From Flavimaribacter sediminis (GTDB lineage: Bacteria > Pseudomonadota > Alphaproteobacteria > Rhizobiales > Rhizobiaceae), in the NCBI RefSeq assembly GCF_019492055.1, contig NZ_JAICBX010000001.1, forward strand, positions 186,001 to 250,000: DNA of 64,000 nt, given 5' to 3'. The first letter of the stretch is position 1. The number at the start of each line of letters is the position of its first letter. The position numbers and the translations under genes were made by a program. This document shows, in pieces, positions 56,970 to 64,000 of the stretch. The notes beneath the pieces are model-generated. The model saw only the letters and a program-made list of their open reading frames with translations, did no database searches and was not told the origin of the DNA.

Positions 56970-58688
56970 ATGACTATCAATCTGCAAAAGCCCGATATCA
57001 CCGAGCTTAAGCCACGCATCACCGTCTTCGGTGTGGGTGGCGGCGGCGGCAACGCCGTCAACAACATGATCAATGCGGGGCTCGAAGGCGTCGACTTCGT
57101 GGTCGCCAACACCGACGCCCAGGCGCTGAGCATGTCCAAGGCGGGTCGCATCATCCAGATGGGCGTGGCCGTTACCGAGGGCCTGGGCGCGGGATCCCAG
57201 CCGGAAGTCGGACGGGCCGCCGCCGAGGAGTGCATCGACGAGATCAACGATCATCTCAACAGCACGCATATGTGCTTCGTCACCGCAGGCATGGGCGGCG
57301 GAACCGGAACCGGCGCTGCCCCCGTGGTCGCGAAGACGGCCCGGGAACGCGGCATACTGACGGTCGGCGTCGTCACCAAGCCTTTCCATTTCGAAGGCCA
57401 GCGGCGCATGCGCATCGCCGATGACGGCATCAAGGAATTGCAGGCTTGCGTCGACACCCTGATCGTCATTCCGAACCAGAACCTCTTCCGCATCGCGAAT
57501 GACAAGACGACCTTCGCCGACGCATTCGGCATGGCCGACCAGGTTCTCTATTCCGGCGTCGCCTGCATCACCGACCTGATGGTCAAGGAAGGCCTGATCA
57601 ATCTGGATTTCGCCGATGTCCGTTCGGTCATGCGCGAAATGGGCAAGGCCATGATGGGAACCGGCGAATCGTCCGGCGAAGGCAGGGCGCTGGCGGCCGC
57701 GGAAGCGGCGATCGCCAATCCGCTGCTCGACGAAACCTCGATGAAGGGCGCTCAGGGTCTCCTGATCTCCATCACCGGCGGCCGCGACATGACGCTGTTC
57801 GAGGTCGACGAAGCCGCGACGCGCATCCGCGAGGAAGTCGATGCGGACGCCAACATCATCCTTGGCGCAACGTTCGACGAAGAACTCGAGGGCATCATTC
57901 GGGTGTCGGTCGTCGCCACCGGCATCGACCGCGACGAAAACATGATCCCGCAGGAGCTGCCGTCGCTGCGCACCAATACCCAGGAACTGGCAAGCCGTCC
58001 GGCTTCGGTAATCCCGCAGCAGCCGGCCTATGAGCCCGAGCCCGAATATGGGCCGGAAGCCGAAATGCTGGTGGAAGAAGACCCGGTCGAGGAAACCATC
58101 CGGCTTGCGGAAGCCGAGCTGGAGCAGGAACTGAACATCGAGGTTCCAGAGCTTGGCGAAGCTGCTTCGGAGGAAGAGTTCCGTCCGGCCAGCCGCCTGT
58201 TTTCCCGGCCTGCGCAGCAGAAACCTGCTCCCGTCAGCCGGGCCACGCCGCAGGCTGGATATCGCCAGATCGCGCCGCAACAGCCGGCTCAGCAACCGCG
58301 ACAGCAGCCGGTTCAACAGCAGGCCGCTGCTCCGAAAATGCCGCGCATCGAGGACTTTCCGCCCGTCGTGAAAGCCGAGATGGAGCATGCGCGCAGGCAT
58401 GACGGCGATCCAATCCATGACGAGCGTGGTCCGATGGGGCTCCTCAAGCGTATTTCCAGCAGCCTCGGCCGTCGGGAAGACGAAGAGATGGAAGCTCCGG
58501 CCGAGGCCCAGGGCCGTCCGCAGCGCGCGCAGGCGCCTGAACGCCGCGCGCTTTCTCCGGAAGCCAGCATGTATGCGCCGCGGCGCGCGGGCGCTGAAAA
58601 GCCGGTTCGCGCAGAGCAGCCGGCCCCGGCGCAAAGCGAAGAAGATCAGCTCGAGATTCCTGCGTTCCTGCGTCGTCAGGCGCTGTAG
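56970..58688 (+). CDS. ftsZ: Cell division GTPase FtsZ
   Basis: 572 residues from ATG 56970. The GTPase core (~1-316) has [18 protein letters not shown], the tubulin signature [12 protein letters not shown] and the T7 loop [12 protein letters not shown] long acidic and Gln/Pro-rich linker (~320-555), usual in Alphaproteobacteria, ends in the conserved tail [12 protein letters not shown], which binds FtsA and other partners. It forms the Z ring. A terminator follows 35 bp after the stop. Confidence 0.96.
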   Translation: MTINLQKPDITELKPRITVFGVGGGGGNAVNNMINAGLEGVDFVVANTDAQALSMSKAGRIIQMGVAVTEGLGAGSQPEVGRAAAEECIDEINDHLNSTHMCFVTAGMGGGTGTGAAPVVAKTARERGILTVGVVTKPFHFEGQRRMRIADDGIKELQACVDTLIVIPNQNLFRIANDKTTFADAFGMADQVLYSGVACITDLMVKEGLINLDFADVRSVMREMGKAMMGTGESSGEGRALAAAEAAIANPLLDETSMKGAQGLLISITGGRDMTLFEVDEAATRIREEVDADANIILGATFDEELEGIIRVSVVATGIDRDENMIPQELPSLRTNTQELASRPASVIPQQPAYEPEPEYGPEAEMLVEEDPVEETIRLAEAELEQELNIEVPELGEAASEEEFRPASRLFSRPAQQKPAPVSRATPQAGYRQIAPQQPAQQPRQQPVQQQAAAPKMPRIEDFPPVVKAEMEHARRHDGDPIHDERGPMGLLKRISSSLGRREDEEMEAPAEAQGRPQRAQAPERRALSPEASMYAPRRAGAEKPVRAEQPAPAQSEEDQLEIPAFLRRQAL

Positions 58689-58723
58689 AAGCTCTCAAGA
58701 TCGAATCATCGAAAGCTGCGTTT

Positions 58724-58752
58724 GCGGGGCGAATCCATCGGATTCGCCCCGC
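58724..58752 (+). terminator. Strong hairpin terminator after ftsZ
   Basis: A perfect 13-bp stem GCGGGGCGAATCC / GGATTCGCCCCGC with an ATC loop, then TGCTTTTC. It separates the ftsZ transcript from lpxC. The remaining 280 bp up to lpxC hold no convincing gene, only an AT-rich stretch near 58780-58860 that may be the lpxC promoter. Confidence 0.85.
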
Positions 58753-59029
58753 TGCTTTTCAGGCTTGTTCACAGACTATGAAAGATAACAGTTCCTTAAT
58801 ATTTAGGGTTCAATTTATATACTTGAATCCACTGGTGTTTTTTGTCGTAACAAAGAGTAAGAAACCGTGATTTGGATTGTAGAAATCTGGCACGTATCTT
58901 TGTTTCAGGTGGGGACATGACTGGACAGGGGATCTCCGAAAAAAGGTGCATGAAATGTTCGTAGCTGATGTTTGGCGCGTCCATGTCGCACACTCGGTTT
59001 CCCGCGGTCACAGGTAGCAGGCTTGTTGA

Positions 59030-59983
59030 ATGAGTATAGACTTCTTTGGCTATCAGACGACGATTGTAAATGAGACCACGCTCTCTGGCGTAGGGGTGCA
59101 CAGTGGGGCGAAGGTTTCTATTACATTTCAGCCGGCGGACGCCGACAGCGGCATCGTATTCAGACGTAAACTCGACAATGGCGAAACGCACGAAATTCGG
59201 GCCGTTGTTTCGAACGTAGCCGCGACTGATCTTTGTACAGTTCTGGGAGATGCAGCCGGCGCAAATGTGGCGACCGTCGAACATCTCATGGCTGCGTTCT
59301 ACGCGCTTGAGATCGACAATATCATCGTGGATATCGACGGAACTGAAATTCCGATCATGGACGGCAGTTCGATCGTATTCATCGAGGCTCTGGAACGCTC
59401 CGGCATCGAGATCCTGTCGTCGAAGCGTCGTTATCTGCGGGTCGTCAAACCGGTTCGCATCGAATCCGGCGGTTCCTGGGCGGAATTCGTTCCGTACGAA
59501 GGAACCCGTTTCGAGATCGACATTCATTTCGACTCCGGCGTTATCGGGCGTCAGGCCTGGAAGGGCGACATCACCGCCGAAACTTTCCGCGGCGAACTGG
59601 CCCGCGCCAGAACCTTCGGCTTCATGCGCGACGTGGAGTTTCTCTGGGCTTCCGGACATGCGCTGGGCTCTTCGCTTGAAAATTCAGTCGTCATCAGCGA
59701 CGACGACAAGGTCATCAATATCGAGGGCCTGCGCTACGAGAACGAGTTCGTTCGCCACAAGACGCTGGACGCGGTCGGCGACCTCGCTCTGGCCGGCGCA
59801 AAGTTCATCGGGTGCTACCGATCCTATCGCGGTGGCCACAAGCTGAATTCGATGGCTCTGAAAGCCCTGTTGAATGATCCGACCGCTTACGAGGTTGTTG
59901 AGACACAGCAGCGCGCAGAAGAAATGCGCGGCGGTGAACTGGTGGCTATCAGCGGGCCGATGTTCGCGCCATGGGCTCTGTGA
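59030..59983 (+). CDS. lpxC: UDP-3-O-acyl-N-acetylglucosamine deacetylase LpxC
   Basis: 317 residues. Zinc ligands H85 (TVEHLMAA), H243 and D247 (RHKTLDAVGD), and the general acid H270 are all present. It carries out the committed step of lipid A synthesis. Position directly after ftsZ is the standard order in this bacterial group. A long minus-strand open frame covering the 5' half and upstream region is a shadow. Confidence 0.95.
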   Translation: MSIDFFGYQTTIVNETTLSGVGVHSGAKVSITFQPADADSGIVFRRKLDNGETHEIRAVVSNVAATDLCTVLGDAAGANVATVEHLMAAFYALEIDNIIVDIDGTEIPIMDGSSIVFIEALERSGIEILSSKRRYLRVVKPVRIESGGSWAEFVPYEGTRFEIDIHFDSGVIGRQAWKGDITAETFRGELARARTFGFMRDVEFLWASGHALGSSLENSVVISDDDKVINIEGLRYENEFVRHKTLDAVGDLALAGAKFIGCYRSYRGGHKLNSMALKALLNDPTAYEVVETQQRAEEMRGGELVAISGPMFAPWAL

Positions 59984-60024
59984 GCGCAGAACGCCATTGA
60001 GCAGACTGCTCAAGACAACATATG

Positions 60025-60055
60025 CAGGCACGGACCAACGTTCGTGCCTGTTTTG
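60025..60055 (+). terminator. Rho-independent terminator after lpxC
   Basis: CAGGCACG and CGTGCCTG form an 8-bp stem around a 10-base loop, then TTTTGTT. It lies 41 bp after the lpxC stop. Confidence 0.85.
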
Positions 60056-60258
60056 TTAGGATGAACGAGGCGCTGCCTTAAAAATGTACGAAAATCCGGA
60101 CATTTGATTGCGGCAGTGCTATATTTGAGAGTAAGACTGCACGGCGCGAGGTGGGGCGCCCGTACCGTGCCGTTCCTGAACGCGTAGTGACGCCACGATG
60201 ATGCGGACAAACCAAATCCGCTCGGTTGCTTCACACCCAGTCCTGTATCGGGGAGAAA

Positions 60259-61116
60259 ATGTCGGTGAGACACATCATGAGGGGTACTATCGTCGCAGCA
60301 GGGCTGGCCGTCGCCGGCGTTCTCGGCGGTTGCCAGAACGATCCTGACATCGACATTACTGCGCTCAGCTATGAAATCGACCCGGCGGACGTGCTCTACA
60401 ATCAGGCGCTCGCCAATATCGAGGCCGGCAAGCTCAAGGAAGCCTCCCGCAAATTCGAAGCCATCGACAAGCAACACCCCTATTCGGAATATGCCCGAAA
60501 GGCGATGGTGATGAATTCCTACGTCAACTACAAGATGGGCCGTTACTCCGAATCAATCAACGCGGCTCGCCGCTACATCGGCCTCTATCCGAATTCGGAA
60601 GATACGGCTTACGCCTATTTCCTGATCGGGCTTTCCTACAACAAGCAGATTCCGCAGGTCACGCGCGACCAGAAGACGGCGCTGAGGTCGATCCAGGCGT
60701 TCCGCGAATTGATCGAACGGTTCCCGGATTCGGAATATGTGCCTGAGGCCGAGGAGAAGATACGGTTTGCGCGCGACCAGCTCGCCGGCAAGGAAATGCA
60801 GATCGGCCGGTACTACATGGAGCGCAAGGAATACGCCGCAGCGATCAACCGGTTCAAGGGCGTCGTCGAGGTCTATCCCAATACGCCTCAGGTTGAGGAA
60901 GCTCTGGCTCGGCTGGTTGAAGTCTACTTCACCATGGGTCTGGTCGAAAACGCCCAGGAGGCTGCGGCCGTTCTTGGACATAATTTCCCGGACAGCCAGT
61001 GGTACGCCGATTCCTACAAACTGCTGCAGACCGAAGGGCTTGAACCGCGCGAGAACAAGGGATCCTGGCTGGCCAGGGTTGGCACCCTCGTCGTCGGTTC
61101 GGATGACGACAGTTAG
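60259..61116 (+). CDS. bamD: Outer membrane assembly lipoprotein BamD
   Basis: 285 residues from ATG 60259 with GGGGAG upstream. Lipoprotein signal with Cys25 (VLGGC), then five TPR-like repeats (ALANIEAGKLKEASRKFEAIDKQHPYSEYARKAM and so on), with a basic C-terminal stretch. BamD is the essential partner of BamA in outer membrane protein insertion. Followed 8 bp later by recN in an apparent operon. Confidence 0.94.
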   Translation: MSVRHIMRGTIVAAGLAVAGVLGGCQNDPDIDITALSYEIDPADVLYNQALANIEAGKLKEASRKFEAIDKQHPYSEYARKAMVMNSYVNYKMGRYSESINAARRYIGLYPNSEDTAYAYFLIGLSYNKQIPQVTRDQKTALRSIQAFRELIERFPDSEYVPEAEEKIRFARDQLAGKEMQIGRYYMERKEYAAAINRFKGVVEVYPNTPQVEEALARLVEVYFTMGLVENAQEAAAVLGHNFPDSQWYADSYKLLQTEGLEPRENKGSWLARVGTLVVGSDDDS

Positions 61117-61124
61117 AACGCTAT

Positions 61125-62792
61125 ATGCTCTCGCAACTCTCGATCCGGGATATCGTTCTGATAGACCGGCTCGATCTTGGATTTGAGAGAGGCCTTTCGG
61201 TTCTGACCGGCGAGACCGGCGCAGGCAAATCCATACTTCTCGACAGTCTTTCTCTGGCGCTTGGCGCGCGCGGCGACGGCAGTCTCGTGCGTCATGGCGA
61301 GGAGCGCGGACAGATCACCGCCGTTTTCGACGTTCCGGCGAATCATCCGGCGCGCCTGCTGATCCGCGAAAACGGCCTCGACGACGATGGCGACATCATT
61401 CTGAGACGCGCCCAGACGGCCGACGGACGCGCAAAGGTTTTTATCAACGATCAACCGGCGAGCGTAGGTCTGATGCGGGACGTCGGGCGGATGCTGGTCG
61501 AAATCCACGGTCAGCACGACGACCGCGCCCTGGTCGATCCCAACGCGCACCGCCGGCTTCTTGACGCTTTCGGCGGACTTCAGGAAAAGGCGTCTGCCGT
61601 CACGGCGCTGCACCAGGCCTGGCGCAAGGCGGAAAAGACGCTGATCGAGCATCGGGAGAAGGTCGAGTCCGCCGCGCGCGAGGCCGATTACCTGCGGTCA
61701 TCGGTAGATGAACTGGAGCAGCTTGCGCCGGTGGACGGCGAGGAAGATGATCTGGCCGAGCGGCGGGCGCGGATGATGAAGGCAGAAAAGATCGCCGCGG
61801 ACATCAACGAGGCCAACGAGATCATGACAGGCCATGGATCGCCTGTGCCTGTACTGAGTTCGCTTGTCCGGCGGCTCGAACGCAAATCATCCGAAGTGCC
61901 CGGCTTGCTTGATGATATCGTCGGCGCGCTTGACGGCGCTCTCAACAGTCTCGGCGACGCCCAGACGGCGATCGACAGGGCGATGCGGGACGCCGAGTTC
62001 GATCCGCATGAACTGGAAGCCTGCGAGGAGCGCCTGTTCGCATTGCGGGCGGCGTCGCGCAAATATTCGGTCCCGGTCAGCGAACTGCCGGCGCTTGCGG
62101 AGCGGATGGTCTCGGATCTCGCGGAACTCGACGCCGGCGAAGAGATGCTGGCGAAATTGTCGGTCCAGGTTTCTGAAACCCGAAAAGACTACGAGGCCGC
62201 AGCCGGCTCGCTTTCCGAAAAGCGCCACAGCGCCGCAATCGCCTTGTCAGAAGCCGTCATGGCCGAACTGCCTGCGCTCAAGCTGGAGCGGGCGCGTTTC
62301 TTCGTCGATGTCGACAGCGACGTGGCGCGCGCCGGTCCGGACGGGATCGACCAGGTGTCCTTTCAGGTCCAGACCAACCCCGGCGCCCGTCCTGGCCCGA
62401 TCCTGAAAGTCGCCTCGGGCGGCGAACTGTCGCGTTTCCTGCTGGCGCTCAAGGTCGCGCTTGCCGACAAGGGATCCGCGCCGACGCTGATCTTCGACGA
62501 GATCGACACTGGCGTTGGCGGCGCCGTAGCAGACGCCATCGGCAAACGGTTGAAACGGCTTTCCAAGACCGTTCAGGTGCTCTCGGTCACCCATGCGCCC
62601 CAGGTGGCGGCGCGGGCCAATTCGCATTTCCTGATCGCCAAGGGCGACGCCGGCGGGGCTTCGGTAACGACCAGGGTTCGCGTCATGGACGAGGACGCGC
62701 GCAGGGAAGAGATCGCGAGGATGCTCGCCGGCGCCACGATCACCGAAGAAGCGCGGGCGGCCGCCGGGCGGCTGCTTGCCGAAAGCGCGTAA
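61125..62792 (+). CDS. recN: DNA repair protein RecN
   Basis: 555 residues, SMC-like. Walker A TGETGAGKS at residues 28-36, an HGQHDDRAL Q-loop region, long coiled coils in the middle, and a C-terminal SGGELSRFLLALKVAL signature with LIFDEIDTGVGG Walker B. It acts in double-strand break repair. Placed between bamD and ligA as usual. Confidence 0.94.
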   Translation: MLSQLSIRDIVLIDRLDLGFERGLSVLTGETGAGKSILLDSLSLALGARGDGSLVRHGEERGQITAVFDVPANHPARLLIRENGLDDDGDIILRRAQTADGRAKVFINDQPASVGLMRDVGRMLVEIHGQHDDRALVDPNAHRRLLDAFGGLQEKASAVTALHQAWRKAEKTLIEHREKVESAAREADYLRSSVDELEQLAPVDGEEDDLAERRARMMKAEKIAADINEANEIMTGHGSPVPVLSSLVRRLERKSSEVPGLLDDIVGALDGALNSLGDAQTAIDRAMRDAEFDPHELEACEERLFALRAASRKYSVPVSELPALAERMVSDLAELDAGEEMLAKLSVQVSETRKDYEAAAGSLSEKRHSAAIALSEAVMAELPALKLERARFFVDVDSDVARAGPDGIDQVSFQVQTNPGARPGPILKVASGGELSRFLLALKVALADKGSAPTLIFDEIDTGVGGAVADAIGKRLKRLSKTVQVLSVTHAPQVAARANSHFLIAKGDAGGASVTTRVRVMDEDARREEIARMLAGATITEEARAAAGRLLAESA

Positions 62793-62906
62793 CCGGCGAT
62801 TAAATCCGATTGTCCGATGATAACGTGACGCGAAAATTCACGACATTCGACATCAACGTCAAATGGGGAGGCGCCGGCTGTTTCCAGACCCGTCTTCGTG
62901 GATTAA

Positions 62907-64000
<1,094 letters not shown>

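Noticed and set aside
58796-59659. Long minus-strand open frame (287 codons) over lpxC and its upstream region
   Set aside because: It is antisense to an intact LpxC with all active-site residues, and its translation shows no family-like sequence.

Overview
The window reads as chromosomal DNA of an alphaproteobacterium of the Hyphomicrobiales (Rhizobiales) type. The evidence is a GC-rich, densely coding sequence, the order mraZ-rsmH-ftsL-ftsI-murE/F-mraY-murD-ftsW-murG-murC-murB ... ddl-ftsQ-ftsA-ftsZ-lpxC-bamD-recN-ligA, a meso-diaminopimelate type MurE, phosphate-starvation betaine-lipid genes (btaA/btaB), an ArsR-methyltransferase regulator next to metF, and a type A RNase P RNA. The genus cannot be fixed from the sequence alone.

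Layout. 1-6.4 kb: the end of an M24 aminopeptidase, a lone hydantoinase-B-type gene, and an FbpABC-like ABC importer whose fused permease is broken by a -1 type frameshift; its ATPase gene lies on the opposite strand. 6.5-9.8 kb: a small DUF442-type phosphatase/sulfurtransferase, a TerC membrane protein, an alpha/beta hydrolase, a His-rich uncharacterised protein and a secreted Cys-Gly-Ala repeat peptide. 10-21 kb: ettA, a YjgN/M48 pair, a MOSC protein, an ArsR-methyltransferase regulator with metF, a 25-residue membrane peptide, EamA and CPA2 transporters. 19.8-23.8 kb (minus strand): two murein hydrolases and btaAB behind a fourfold tandem Pho box. 24-28.6 kb: a HigBA-like toxin-antitoxin pair with a third small gene, then a fused 5-oxoprolinase/hydantoinase. 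28.7-33.6 kb: TerB-DnaJ protein, AmiD-like amidase, lytic transglycosylase, rnpB, an HExxH protein, a TetR/VOC pair and a DUF1059 protein.

34-64 kb is the division and cell-wall (dcw) cluster, almost fully overlapping or tightly packed, preceded by a MraZ-type operator made of 10-bp-phased TGGGN pentamers. Its genes build the lipid II precursor (MurE/F, MraY, MurD, MurG, MurC, MurB, Ddl), polymerise septal peptidoglycan (FtsW/FtsI) and assemble the Z ring (FtsL, FtsQ, FtsA, FtsZ), followed by lipid A (LpxC), outer-membrane assembly (BamD) and DNA repair (RecN, LigA) genes. Two departures stand out: MurE and MurF are one continuous open reading frame, and about 5.8 kb of unrelated genes sit between murB and ddl. 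That insert holds a hydrolase, a GNAT enzyme, a CYTH protein, an ECF sigma operon and a ParB-like protein, along with two decayed genes carrying amber stops.

The best candidate for an undescribed system is the pair at 8.8-9.8 kb: an exported peptide with nine cysteines in CGA repeats, separated by a strong hairpin from a histidine-rich partner gene.
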